Positions 7,656 through 16,248 of a stretch of 64,000 nucleotides of DNA are shown one piece after another. Made by a program: the position numbers and the translations under genes. The notes under the pieces were generated by a model. The model was not told where the DNA came from, did no database searches, and saw nothing but the letters and a program-made list of their open reading frames with translations. Positions within the stretch are counted from its first letter, which is position 1, and every line of letters starts with the position of its first letter. Where the stretch lies: NCBI RefSeq assembly GCF_002215035.1, contig NZ_NKFP01000004.1, positions 1,179,726 to 1,243,725 on the forward strand. The letters run 5' to 3'. This DNA is from Leptolyngbya ohadii IS1 (GTDB lineage: Bacteria > Cyanobacteriota > Cyanobacteriia > Elainellales > Elainellaceae).

Positions 7656-8219
7656 TTAAGCAGATTGTAGTTCTTGCAGCCGTACCAGCACTTCCTGACT
7701 GTGGACTGCCGGACTCACGCCGAGAAACCGTTCCCGCAGAATACCACTGGGGTCAATGACATAGGTATGCCGCAGGGACATCGCGCCCAGCCAGGAGCCG
7801 TATGCCTTACTCACCGCCCCATCCGTATCTGCCAGCAGAGGAAACTTTAACCCCTCGGAGTCACAGAATTCGGCGTGGGAGTCTACATCATCGGCACTGA
7901 TGCCCAGAATTTCTGTGTTGCGAGTTCTGTACTTGGGCAGATCTCGCTGAAACCGCTGTGCCTCCAGCGTACATCCCGGTGTAAAGTCCTTCGGGTAGAA
8001 GTACACCACGACCCATTTGCCGCGATAGTCCTTCAGAGAAATCGTGCCGTCTCCCGTATTTGTGGGCAGGGTGAAATCGGGCGCAGGCTGATCGAGCGGC
8101 GGTTGCGGTCCTCCCAGCGCAAAGGCAGGGGCGATCGGGCTAAGGGCGACAAGCAGGGCGAGGCAGCAGACTGAGAGCAGCTTGAAGAGATGGCGACGGG
8201 TGATTGAGCGATTCTGCAT
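7656..8219 (-). CDS. Exported PrxQ/BCP-type peroxiredoxin
   Basis: A 187-residue thiol peroxidase that reduces H2O2 and alkyl peroxides. The N-terminus has a twin-arginine-like motif (TRRHLFKLL) and a hydrophobic segment ending APAFA, so it is probably exported to the lumen or periplasm. The peroxiredoxin fold has the catalytic motif FTPGCTLEA with peroxidatic C83. Typical PrxQ proteins carry the resolving cysteine five residues later; here that position is Gln. The only other mature-domain cysteine is C119 in EFCDSEGLKF, so it may be a 1-Cys enzyme or use C119. Start taken at ATG 8219; a TTG six codons upstream is possible. DUF3122 follows at 25 bases. Confidence 0.88.
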   Translation of the reverse strand: MQNRSITRRHLFKLLSVCCLALLVALSPIAPAFALGGPQPPLDQPAPDFTLPTNTGDGTISLKDYRGKWVVVYFYPKDFTPGCTLEAQRFQRDLPKYRTRNTEILGISADDVDSHAEFCDSEGLKFPLLADTDGAVSKAYGSWLGAMSLRHTYVIDPSGILRERFLGVSPAVHSQEVLVRLQELQSA

Positions 8220-8288
8220 AAATGCTATGGGCGGCAAGGATGAGAGGGACTTTACAAAAGTTTACCTTGTTTCCCTCGCTTCTGAAAC

Positions 8289-9155
8289 TCAGTCCGGTTT
8301 GGCGTTGGAATCCGTCTGGAGCCGCAGCAGATAGCCATTCATTGTACTTACAATCAAATCGTCTCCCCACAAGGCAATGCCCGAAGGCACACTGTAAGTC
8401 GGTCTGGGGAGTTCCACGATCGCCACAGGTTTCCCGACGGAATCAACTCGCACCACCTGTCCCGTATTCGTTGTCACCAAAAAATTGTCTGCCTGGGTGG
8501 TCAGCTTAAACGGAATGCCCAATCCGGACTGCACCAGATTCGCCAGCACCGTCACTTCTCCTGTAGGGGCAATTCGCAGCAAGTCACCGTTTTCGTGCAG
8601 GGTTATAAACTGTCCCCGATGCACCACCACATCCAGCGCATTGCCGAACTGTTTCAAGCCCACAACCTCGGTGATTTGCCCCTGCTGGGTGACGCGAAAC
8701 AGCGCACCATCTCCAGAAATGACATCCGTTGTGCCCGCCACAATAAAACCATCGTCATAGGCAGCAACACCAAAAGGCGCACCGTAGGTTCCGCTGATTT
8801 CCGACAGGTCAGCAATGGTTTCATGCTTACCGTCCGCACTGACCTTCACCAGATAATGCACCGGATCGAAGCCAGAAACCGTCACAACAACTCCAGAATC
8901 GATCGCACAAATGCCAAAGGGCACTCCTAGTTCAACCGTTAGCAAATTCGTCAGGGGTTTTACCGCCCCGATCGCATTCACCGCAATAATTTCTCCGTCT
9001 ATCGTTGGCACAATAATCTGATCATCGACGATCGCTAACCCCTGCAAACTCAGGATTTTTAGGTTCTTTGCCAGGATAGTAAGCCGCACCCCATTAACCG
9101 TCTTTGGGAGTAGGTTGGCATCAGGGGCAGGAGGTTGAGAAGTAGTTTGACTCAT
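8289..9155 (-). CDS. Six-bladed beta-propeller (NHL/SMP-30-like) protein
   Basis: A 288-residue protein made of repeated four-strand blades with recurring GxPFGIxAxDxGxxVxxxG, YGAPFGVAAYDDGFIVAGT and SVPSGIALWGDDLIVSTMNG text, typical of NHL or SMP-30/strictosidine-synthase-like propellers. There is no signal peptide and there are no recognisable catalytic metal ligands, so I cannot assign an activity; it could be a lactonase-like enzyme or a binding scaffold. It lies 69 bases upstream of the exported PrxQ on the same strand. Its own upstream region carries a six-fold 11-bp repeat. Confidence 0.75.
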   Translation of the reverse strand: MSQTTSQPPAPDANLLPKTVNGVRLTILAKNLKILSLQGLAIVDDQIIVPTIDGEIIAVNAIGAVKPLTNLLTVELGVPFGICAIDSGVVVTVSGFDPVHYLVKVSADGKHETIADLSEISGTYGAPFGVAAYDDGFIVAGTTDVISGDGALFRVTQQGQITEVVGLKQFGNALDVVVHRGQFITLHENGDLLRIAPTGEVTVLANLVQSGLGIPFKLTTQADNFLVTTNTGQVVRVDSVGKPVAIVELPRPTYSVPSGIALWGDDLIVSTMNGYLLRLQTDSNAKPD

Positions 9156-9174
9156 GGAGGCTCAGTGTGGGAGG

Positions 9175-9240
9175 TCAAAGCTCTATCAAAGTTCTGTCAA
9201 AGCTCTGTCAAAGCTCTGTCAAAGCTCTGTCAAAGCTCTT
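9175..9240. repeat. Six tandem copies of an 11-bp unit
   Basis: Consensus TCAAAGCTCTG repeated six times with no spacers: units 3-5 are identical, unit 1 ends in A, unit 2 has one internal T, unit 6 ends in T. It lies 20-85 bases upstream of the propeller-gene start (minus strand) and probably spans its promoter or leader. The period of 11 is close to one helical turn. Confidence 0.9.
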
Positions 9241-9546
9241 TTGTATCGAATGTATCGAAGATCTCTCATGAATTATCGGGGTTCTTTGCCTCTCCCAAAC
9301 GGGTTTCTCCAAAGTGATGAAAAGTTATGAGAAGATTGGAACGATCATCCCAAGACAGGAAAACGGGGGCAACCCAATACAGGAATTGCCCACACGCTGT
9401 TAGGAGATTCAAACTTGGTTGGCGAGGGGGTCATTGCATCTTGTCCATGCGTATCCCCTCATTCCACAAAACTTGTGATGATTACTCTGAAAGTGAGGCG
9501 GTCAGGCAAGCCGGACATTAACCCGAAACGCTAAACCAGGTTTATC
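9241..9546. other. Spacer with no recognised feature
   Basis: About 300 bases between the 11-bp repeat and the carbonic anhydrase stop. I see no convincing terminator, open frame or RNA. Confidence 0.4.
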
Positions 9547-10371
9547 CTAGGCTTTCTTCTCTTCCAGAATGGAAACGACACCTGTATCAAGGTCGTAGTA
9601 AGCCGGAACGATCTTGAGCTGACCCTCTTTTTCCAGATTAGACAGAATCGGCGATTTCCGCAGGTTAGCAACCTGATTGTGAACGTTGAGCTTGATGGTT
9701 GCGTCCACGTCGTCCCGCACCGCCTGCACCCCTTCCTTGTTCAGCTTGTCCTGAATCGTTTTTACCGCAGGCGCGATCAGCGGCACCAGGGTTGGAATGC
9801 TGCCAGGGTTTTCGGGCAACGGAATTCTGCCCATTGAGGCAACGACGGCACCACACCGCTCATGTCCGATTACTAGCAGCACCTTCGAGCCAAGTACCTG
9901 AGTCCCAAACTCCAGACTGCCAATTTCCTGCTGGGTCGCAATGTTGCCCGCAACGCGGCAGACGAAGCAATCGCCAATGCCCTGATCGAAAACCTCTTCC
10001 ACTGGAACCCGCGAATCCGCACAGCTCAGGAACGCTGCGAAGGGAAACTGATCCACTGCCGTATCACTCACGCGAGTCTTGCTAGCGCGGGGATGCTTCG
10101 GATTACCTTCCACAAACCGCTTGTTGCCATCTACTAAATACTGCAATGCCTGATCAGGTGTCATCGTAGACGAATCAGGACGATTTTCGACCGCCGGATC
10201 TATCGCAGGAGCCGCAGGAGCCTCTGTAGTCGTGGCGGGCGCGGAAGCCTGTGTCTTACTGGTGGGCGCAGAGCAAGCCGCAGCCGTTGCAAAACCAACT
10301 CCAGCCGCCCCGATCGCCTTAATTAAATCGCGGCGACCCAAACCCAAATCACCATAAAAACGACGACCCAT
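9547..10371 (-). CDS. Exported beta-class carbonic anhydrase
   Basis: A 274-residue beta-carbonic anhydrase, interconverting CO2 and bicarbonate. The N-terminus has a twin-arginine motif (GRRDLIKAIG) and a hydrophobic stretch ending in AAAC, with Cys33 as possible lipobox, followed by an Ala/Pro/Thr-rich linker (35-65). The catalytic domain has the zinc ligands C117, H170 and C173 and the D119-R121 dyad within CADSR and GHERCG. This resembles EcaB-like periplasmic enzymes of cyanobacteria. It lies 274 bases downstream of cmpA on the same strand, so it would act outside the plasma membrane beside a bicarbonate-binding protein. The start ATG 10371 has AGGTG upstream. Confidence 0.92.
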   Translation of the reverse strand: MGRRFYGDLGLGRRDLIKAIGAAGVGFATAAACSAPTSKTQASAPATTTEAPAAPAIDPAVENRPDSSTMTPDQALQYLVDGNKRFVEGNPKHPRASKTRVSDTAVDQFPFAAFLSCADSRVPVEEVFDQGIGDCFVCRVAGNIATQQEIGSLEFGTQVLGSKVLLVIGHERCGAVVASMGRIPLPENPGSIPTLVPLIAPAVKTIQDKLNKEGVQAVRDDVDATIKLNVHNQVANLRKSPILSNLEKEGQLKIVPAYYDLDTGVVSILEEKKA

Positions 10372-10609
10372 GTAACACCTCTACCTAAGTCTTGTAATGA
10401 GTGAATGCGTGTCAGAAATACTGGAAATTCTTGCGAGAAGTTCGATGAGGCTGAAGAGGGAACCGCGAAGCAAGCGGTAATCATTAAACGACTATCGATC
10501 GACCGAGGGATAACAGCGACGGGAGGAAGACGATCGGCAAGCTGATCACTTATCAGATCCTTTGAAAGAATTACTGCTTTGCATCGCGGCGGGAAAACCG
10601 GGGAGACTA

Positions 10610-10636
10610 GAGCCAGCCAATCTTGCAAACTGGCTC
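10610..10636 (-). terminator. Stem-loop just after cmpA
   Basis: Perfect 7-bp inverted repeat GAGCCAG/CTGGCTC with a 13-base loop, beginning 9 bases after the cmpA stop. There is no U-run after it, so it may protect or process the 3' end or attenuate read-through into the carbonic anhydrase gene rather than act as a classic terminator. Confidence 0.45.
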
Positions 10637-10645
10637 CCAATTCCG

Positions 10646-11995
10646 TTATACGTTCTTGATCTTGACAGCCTTCAGGTAGGCAGACGGATCGTTGGCATCG
10701 AACGTTACGCCATCGAAGAACTTCTCAACGCCACGGGTGGTTTCTTTGGGAATATCGGCATCGGCGACACCCAGTTCCTTCGCAGCTTCGCGCCAGATAT
10801 CCTCACGGTTTACCTTATCTACCAGCGCCTTAATGTCAGTGGATTGCGGCATCAGGCCCCAGCGAACATTCTCGGTAATAAACCAGGTGTCGTGGCTCTT
10901 ATACGGATAGGAAACACTGCCCATTGAATCCTTCCAGAACAGCGGACCCATCTTGATATCGTTAACGGCAGGCTGACCGTCGCCCAGATTGTAATTGCCT
11001 TCCATTGGTGGGGTCAGGATCTCAGCCTTCAGGTTAAAGTACTCCCGTCCAGAGAGAATTTGCACGACTTCCTTGCGGTTTACCGGGTCATCGCACCACT
11101 GCTGTGCCTCCATAATGCCCTTCAGAATCGCTTTGGTGGCGTTGGGATTTTTATCTGTCCAGTCTGCCCGCATTGCAAAGTATTCTTCCGGGTGATCCTT
11201 CCACATCTGCGCGGTTAGAGCTGCCATGAAGCCAATATTCTCCTGCACGATCCGGTAGGGCCAGGGGTCGCCTGTGCTGAAACCGTCCATCGTCCCCGTC
11301 TTCATGTTGGCAACGGTCTGTGGCGGGGGAACAGCAATCAGTTTTACATCGGTATCCGGGTTGATGCCACCTGCGGCAAGCCAATAGCGAATCCAGAGTT
11401 CCTGGTTTGCACCGGGGAAGGTATAGGCTGCTGTGAAGGGGGTGTTGGCTGCCTTCAGCTGATCGAAGTAGGGCTTTGCCTGCGTCAGATCAAGGTGAAT
11501 GTTCTTGCCAGCGTGCTTACCCGCGATCGCAATTCCGTTCCCGTGGGTCGAGGTTTGCAGCAGCACGTACATCGGTACTTTTTGATTACCCGTGGTGATC
11601 AAGCCCTCTGTGAGCATATGGGGCATGGGCATCTGAAACTGTGCACCATCTACACCACCACCGCCGGAACCAATCACCACGTTATCCCGCAATGCACCCC
11701 AGGATGCCTGCTTCACGACTTTAACATCGGTCATGCCGTGCTTCGCAAAGAACCCCTTAGCCTGGGCAATGATGAGCGGAGTCGATTCAAAGATGGCGAT
11801 ATAACCTAACCGTGCGCTGGTGGTTTCCAGTCCGCCACCGCCTCCACTGGCAGGTGCAGGTGCGCCCCCGGATGCCTGACTTGTACCAGTGGCGGGAGTG
11901 CTGCTCTGGGGAGAGGTACATCCCTTTAACGCTAGTGAACCTGCTGCGGTCGCGCCAGCTGTAAACAAAAATCGCCGTCTAGACAACTGAGACAT
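10646..11995 (-). CDS. cmpA: Bicarbonate-binding lipoprotein CmpA
   Basis: A 449-residue substrate-binding lipoprotein of the CmpA/NrtA family. The signal has RRRFLFTAG and a lipobox at Cys26 (ALKGC), followed by a Gly/Ser-rich linker to residue 56. The text [30 protein letters not shown] and [12 protein letters not shown] matches CmpA; NrtA has different residues at these places, notably HPEK where this has HPEE (E270/E271), and Thr192 fits the CmpA pocket as I recall it. CmpA captures HCO3- for the low-CO2-induced ABC importer CmpABCD. No cmpB, cmpC or cmpD lies nearby. The start ATG 11995 has AGGAGA upstream. The next gene on the strand is an exported carbonic anhydrase. Confidence 0.88.
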   Translation of the reverse strand: MSQLSRRRFLFTAGATAAGSLALKGCTSPQSSTPATGTSQASGGAPAPASGGGGGLETTSARLGYIAIFESTPLIIAQAKGFFAKHGMTDVKVVKQASWGALRDNVVIGSGGGGVDGAQFQMPMPHMLTEGLITTGNQKVPMYVLLQTSTHGNGIAIAGKHAGKNIHLDLTQAKPYFDQLKAANTPFTAAYTFPGANQELWIRYWLAAGGINPDTDVKLIAVPPPQTVANMKTGTMDGFSTGDPWPYRIVQENIGFMAALTAQMWKDHPEEYFAMRADWTDKNPNATKAILKGIMEAQQWCDDPVNRKEVVQILSGREYFNLKAEILTPPMEGNYNLGDGQPAVNDIKMGPLFWKDSMGSVSYPYKSHDTWFITENVRWGLMPQSTDIKALVDKVNREDIWREAAKELGVADADIPKETTRGVEKFFDGVTFDANDPSAYLKAVKIKNV

Positions 11996-12164
11996 CAGAA
12001 ACTTTCTCCTAACTGCAAAAAAGGTTTTTTGGGCGCAGGAATCCGGGCAGGAAAGCCAACGTTCTTCCCACTCAAAGCCGTTTCCAGTTGTTCAATACTT
12101 GATTGATTCCTTGAAATAAGACTACAGGTTTTTTATTGATTTTTGTACATTAAAACGAGTTGCT

Positions 12165-12193
12165 ATTAAATAAACATTAAATTGAATTGACAA
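12165..12193 (-). promoter_or_regulatory. Candidate cmpA promoter
   Basis: On the minus strand TTGTCA (12193-12188) and TTTAAT (12170-12165) are 17 bases apart, about 170 bases upstream of the cmpA start. The match to a sigma-70-type promoter is good but the region is AT-rich, so chance is possible. Confidence 0.4.
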
Positions 12194-12494
12194 GTATTCA
12201 TTCTTAATCGCTGAAGAGGCGATCGAAGCATTTCTTCAAGTCAATAACTCCAGTTCTACAGGTTAATAGCTGTTGATTATTAGAGGCTGTAAATACCCTG
12301 CATCCTTCTATAATCTGCATTAGGTAAAACCTGAACACCGTTGAGAAAAAGTTGACCTATAAGCGCCGCAACGCATATTCAGCAATAGTTTTAGCTATAA
12401 AATTTTGCCGACGCATAAACCCGAGCGCGTCCCGAAACGGTTATTAGCTTCTCTGATACAAGTAATTTTAGTCTTCTCTAGCATGAAAGAAATG

Positions 12495-12540
12495 CAAGCA
12501 GTCATTTGATAAGCAATCATTCTTGTCAAATGACTGCTTG
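12495..12540. repeat. Perfect 15-bp inverted repeat
   Basis: CAAGCAGTCATTTGA at 12495-12509 is the exact reverse complement of 12526-12540, with a 16-base loop. Neither side has a T-run, so it is not a simple terminator. It may be the stem of an RNA, a MITE-like element or a protein-binding cruciform. Confidence 0.85.
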
Positions 12541-12923
12541 AAGCGTGATCGATTACTTTAGCTCGATGCAAACAATCAATTTATTATGCCTTTGCACAGG
12601 TTTTATAGGGCAATCGAGGAACTAACTGATGCTATCAATCGATCGCCTTCGAGTTTTACTTAATCAAACGCAATATTAATCCATTAGGCTCGTTGTTCCT
12701 GAATTAAGATCATCGACTTATTGAGAATTAGGCTAATACTTTCTTAAAGCGATCGATTAAGTTGGCTAATAGGGTGATCAAATCGAATGCTTGCCATTAG
12801 AAAAGCCCACGAATTTCCTGGCTTTCCTGTTCCTTCTCTATTAATTCCATCTACAATGTCGATGGCTTTACGCCGCAATTCTTTTCACGTCAAGATTGAA
12901 CACGTTAGATTGGAACGATCGCT

Positions 12924-13577
12924 ATGGGAATGATGGTTGACGGAATGGGTTATCTGGCGATGCCCGCATCAGGCTCCGGTCGGGGGGTGATTGTACTTCA
13001 GGAATGGTGGGGACTCGTGCCTCATGTTCAGGAGGTTGCCGATCGGTTTGCAGCAGCGGGCTATGTTGCGCTTGCGCCAGATCTCTATGAAGGTGAAACG
13101 ACAACCTCTCCCGACGAAGCCGCCCGTCTATTTATGGCGTTAAATATCGAGAAGACCGCTCAAAAGCTAGAGACGATCGCTGAGTATCTGTTAAAGCATC
13201 CCGCTGTCGCTGGGGAAAAACTGGGCGTGATTGGCTTCTGTATGGGCGGACAGCTTGCCCTTCTCGCCGCGACCGTTAGCGATCGGATTGGGGCTGTGGT
13301 GGATTTCTACGGCATTCATCCGAACGTTCACCCAGACTTTGCTAAACTTTCTGCCCCCGTATTGGGCATTTTTGGCGAACAGGATGACTTTGTGCCTCCT
13401 GCAGCCGTTCACAGTCTGGAATCTGCCATTCAGCAGGCAGGCGGATCGATCGAAACGCACACTTACCCGAACGTCGGTCACGCCTTCTTTAACAACACGC
13501 GATCAGAGGTTTATAGCCCTACCGCTGCTGAGGATGCCTGGAATCGGACGATCGGATTTTTGGGCGCGAATTTGTAG
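12924..13577 (+). CDS. Dienelactone hydrolase family protein
   Basis: A 217-residue alpha/beta hydrolase of the dienelactone hydrolase family. The catalytic triad is visible: nucleophile C106 in GFCMGG, acid at D154/D155 in FGEQDD, and H186 in YPNVGHAFFN. E27 in QEWWG is the family residue that activates the cysteine. Cytosolic; the family hydrolyses dienelactone, but cyanobacterial members are rarely characterised and the real substrate is unknown. Start ATG 12924; a second ATG lies at codon 3. Length is normal for the family. The upstream spacer is unusually long, and the gene is convergent with the DUF72 gene. Confidence 0.88.
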   Translation: MGMMVDGMGYLAMPASGSGRGVIVLQEWWGLVPHVQEVADRFAAAGYVALAPDLYEGETTTSPDEAARLFMALNIEKTAQKLETIAEYLLKHPAVAGEKLGVIGFCMGGQLALLAATVSDRIGAVVDFYGIHPNVHPDFAKLSAPVLGIFGEQDDFVPPAAVHSLESAIQQAGGSIETHTYPNVGHAFFNNTRSEVYSPTAAEDAWNRTIGFLGANL

Positions 13578-13606
13578 CGATCGGAGGTCAGGGGCGAAGG
13601 AGTTTC

Positions 13607-14479
13607 CTAGAAAAGCTCAAGCTGCGTGGATTGGGGCGGAGCCGCTTCGCTGAGGCTGATCTGATTCCACGGTAAGGGTGGCACATTTACCCCTTCGTCT
13701 TCTAATAGCTCCTGAAACAGGCGGGCATTTTGCGGCGAAAAAACCTCAACCGGACAATGCACAAAGAAATAGACCTGCGTTCCCTGGGCGAGCCACTGCT
13801 GAATCTGTTTTGTCCAAACGGTGAGATAGGACAGGTTGAAATCGCGATCGGGATGGCTGATGTAGCGCACCAGCGTAAAGGGAGAGGTGATCACAGGCTG
13901 TAGCGGCACCTGGGGTTTACGTCGCTCGGACTGCAACTGCGGATCGTCAGGACAGTCATAGATCGGGCGCGTGTCCAGCAATACTCGTCCGACTCCCAGA
14001 TCGGTCAGCAGCGAATTGAGTTGGCTGGCGTAGGGTTCTTTGAACCAGTCGGGATGACGGACTTCCAGGGCAAGGGGCGTTTGCTGCCGGGGAAATGCAG
14101 TGAGAAATGCCGTCAAATCCTCTAACCGGGCGGGGCTATAGCTGGGCGGCAGTTGGGCAAACATGGGACCCGATCGCTCCTCCAAGGGCTTCATCCGTTC
14201 CAGAAAGGCGATCGTCCCTGGAATGGCGGCAGTCAGTAAACCTTGATGGGTCAAATCGCGGGGCAGCTTCAGACAAAAGCGAAAATCAGCGGGCGTTTCC
14301 GTTGCCCATCGCTTTACGGTCGGCACATCCGGAATGGAATAGAAAGTGGTGTTGCCTTCTACAGTCGTAAACCGACGGCTATAGAGCCGCAGAAACTCAG
14401 ACGATCGACTGCCGGACGGAAACAGCTTGCCGACCCACTCCTTATATGCCCAGATTGCACAGCCCAATCGAAAATTCAT
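13607..14479 (-). CDS. DUF72 (YecE-like) family protein
   Basis: A 290-residue protein of the DUF72 family, a TIM-barrel-like fold of unknown activity. Family text is clear: RLGCAIWAYKEWVGKLFP at the start, YSRRFTTVEGNTTFYSIP, FRFCLKLPRDLTHQ, FAQLPPSYSP, LALEVRHPDWF and the late YFFVHCPVEV. Length is slightly above the usual 240-280. It lies 107 bases downstream of the sensor kinase gene on the same strand. Cytosolic by lack of signal. No substrate is known for the family as far as I can say. Confidence 0.88.
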   Translation of the reverse strand: MNFRLGCAIWAYKEWVGKLFPSGSRSSEFLRLYSRRFTTVEGNTTFYSIPDVPTVKRWATETPADFRFCLKLPRDLTHQGLLTAAIPGTIAFLERMKPLEERSGPMFAQLPPSYSPARLEDLTAFLTAFPRQQTPLALEVRHPDWFKEPYASQLNSLLTDLGVGRVLLDTRPIYDCPDDPQLQSERRKPQVPLQPVITSPFTLVRYISHPDRDFNLSYLTVWTKQIQQWLAQGTQVYFFVHCPVEVFSPQNARLFQELLEDEGVNVPPLPWNQISLSEAAPPQSTQLELF

Positions 14480-14586
14480 GAGTCGATCGTACAGGCAATT
14501 GGACGAAGGATTTGCCTATCCTGAATTAGATTCAATTAGATTTCCTTCTTTAGTCCCTGCACCAATAGCCACTACACCGATAACCA

Positions 14587-16248
14587 CTACACCCATACTT
14601 GTAGAACTTCGCCTGGCTCACAGGAATCCTGAGCAAACCGCGATCGCCTTTGATCGATCGGAATTTCCACGATGAACGTGCTTCCGGCTCCGGGCTGAGA
14701 CAGGCAGCGCAACTGTCCCCCATGCCGATCGACCACGATTTGATAGCTGATCGACAGTCCCAGTCCGGTTCCTTTTCCGACAGGTTTTGTGGTGAAGAAC
14801 GGATTGAACAGTTTTGCCTGATCGGTGACGGAAATGCCCTGTCCGTTGTCCTCAATCCGAACAATGGCGATCGGGGTGCCGTTTTCGTCTTCACCAGAAC
14901 GGGTTTGAATGGTAATGCGGCGCGACGGGGGAGCTGTAGAAGAATCGTTTGCGGCAGAATCGGCTGCTTCCAGAGCATCGATCGCGTTACTCAGCAGATT
15001 CATAAATACCTGATTGATCTGGCTGGCGTAGCATTCTACCAGCGGCAAATTGCCATAGTCTTTAATCAGTTCAATCTTGCTAAAGCAGGGGCTTGGCTTC
15101 AACCGATGTTGCAAAATCAGCAGGGTACTTTCAATGCCCTCGTGCAGGTTCACGGACTTCATCCTGGCTTCGTCCAGACGGGAAAAGTTTCGCAGCGACA
15201 GGACAATCTGCCGGATGCGATCGGCACCCATTTCCATTGAGGCAAGAATTCTCGGAAAATCGGTTGCCAGAAAAGGTAGGTCAATCTCTTCAATGCGATC
15301 GGCGAGAGCCGCACTGGGCTGAGGATGCTCCTGCCGATAGAGCGCTAGCAGCTCCAGCAAATCGTGGGCATACTGGCTGACGTGGTTGAGATTGCCATAA
15401 ATAAAGTTCACCGGATTGTTGATCTCATGGGCAATTCCGGCAACGAGCTGACCCAGGCTCGACATCTTTTCCGCCTGAACGAGTTGCATTTGGCTTTTTT
15501 GCAGTTTCTCCAGCGTTTCTGCCAGGGCGATCGACTGTTGCTGGGTCTGTGCCAGGAGTTCTGCCTGCTGGAGTGCCACGCTGAGCTGGGCAGCAATTTG
15601 CTGTACAAATTCAATCTCGTCCGGCTGCCATTCTCGCGGGGCGGAACACTGATGAATACAGAGCAATCCCCAGAGCATATCCCCTTGCAACAGCGACACC
15701 ACCAGATTTGCCCGAACCTGAAAGCGGCTCAAAACCTCAACATGGCAGGGGTGAAGTTCTGCTTTATAGATATCGCTAACTGCCTGATAGCGTCCCATGC
15801 GGTAGGGCGGTGCATAGCGATCGCCAAAGCAATGATCGTGAACCTGGGCAGCCAGGGCAGAGGAAAAATTGGGTAGCACATCCTCGGAGACAAACTCACC
15901 GTCATTCCAGTTCGTACCCGGATAGAAGCGAAACATTCCCACGCGATCGGCTTGCAGCAGTTGTCGCACTTCCCTTGCCGTAGTTTGAAAAATCGTCTCC
16001 AAATCCAGCGATTTGCGAATCTGAGACACCACGTGGAATAAAGCCTGCTGACGCTGTAGTGCGGTTTGCTCCAGCAGAGAGTCCAATGGGGCTAGCCTGA
16101 CCTGGTGTTTGGCAAGCAATTCCTGAAGCTGCTCAAATGCCCGATCGTCCCGACAGAGCGATCGAAGCTGTTCCAAATCGAACGGTTCTGGAGCAGGCTG
16201 TCCGGTAAGATGCTGGTCTGGACAGTTCACGGGATCGCTCATAAACAT
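14587..16248 (-). CDS. Cyanobacteriochrome (DXCF-type GAF) histidine kinase
   Basis: A 553-residue soluble sensor kinase. Residues about 68-228 are a bilin-type GAF domain. It has the canonical chromophore cysteine C168 followed by His (HPCHVEVLSRFQVRANLVV), and also a DHCF motif with C140 exactly 28 residues earlier, as in DXCF cyanobacteriochromes such as TePixJ. Such domains bind phycocyanobilin or phycoviolobilin through both cysteines and usually sense blue/green light. A short coiled coil leads to a HisKA domain with H-box His274 in GIAHEINNPV, then HATPase (NLLSNAIDAL, DNGQGI, GKGTGLGLS). No receiver domain, and the cognate regulator is not adjacent. Divergent from dnaK3. DXCF typing is inference from the motif and spacing. 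Confidence 0.85.
   Translation of the reverse strand: MFMSDPVNCPDQHLTGQPAPEPFDLEQLRSLCRDDRAFEQLQELLAKHQVRLAPLDSLLEQTALQRQQALFHVVSQIRKSLDLETIFQTTAREVRQLLQADRVGMFRFYPGTNWNDGEFVSEDVLPNFSSALAAQVHDHCFGDRYAPPYRMGRYQAVSDIYKAELHPCHVEVLSRFQVRANLVVSLLQGDMLWGLLCIHQCSAPREWQPDEIEFVQQIAAQLSVALQQAELLAQTQQQSIALAETLEKLQKSQMQLVQAEKMSSLGQLVAGIAHEINNPVNFIYGNLNHVSQYAHDLLELLALYRQEHPQPSAALADRIEEIDLPFLATDFPRILASMEMGADRIRQIVLSLRNFSRLDEARMKSVNLHEGIESTLLILQHRLKPSPCFSKIELIKDYGNLPLVECYASQINQVFMNLLSNAIDALEAADSAANDSSTAPPSRRITIQTRSGEDENGTPIAIVRIEDNGQGISVTDQAKLFNPFFTTKPVGKGTGLGLSISYQIVVDRHGGQLRCLSQPGAGSTFIVEIPIDQRRSRFAQDSCEPGEVLQVWV

Larger units (their letters stand above)
11996..12923. other. Long AT-rich spacer upstream of cmpA
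   Basis: A 928-base spacer between divergent cmpA and the dienelactone hydrolase gene, clearly richer in A+T than its surroundings and with no open frame of note. It contains a promoter-like element for cmpA (12165-12193), a long perfect inverted repeat (12495-12540) and several imperfect copies of a TTAGGCTAATA-like string (near 12680-12770). It could hold an unrecognised small RNA or binding sites for a LysR regulator; I could not identify convincing CmpR sites. Confidence 0.5.

Noticed and set aside
9175-9240. Possible CRISPR
   Set aside because: The 11-bp units touch each other without spacers and no cas gene is near.
10646-11995. Nitrate-binding NrtA instead of CmpA
   Set aside because: The pocket text ([27 protein letters not shown]) follows CmpA, not NrtA, as far as I can recall the two families.
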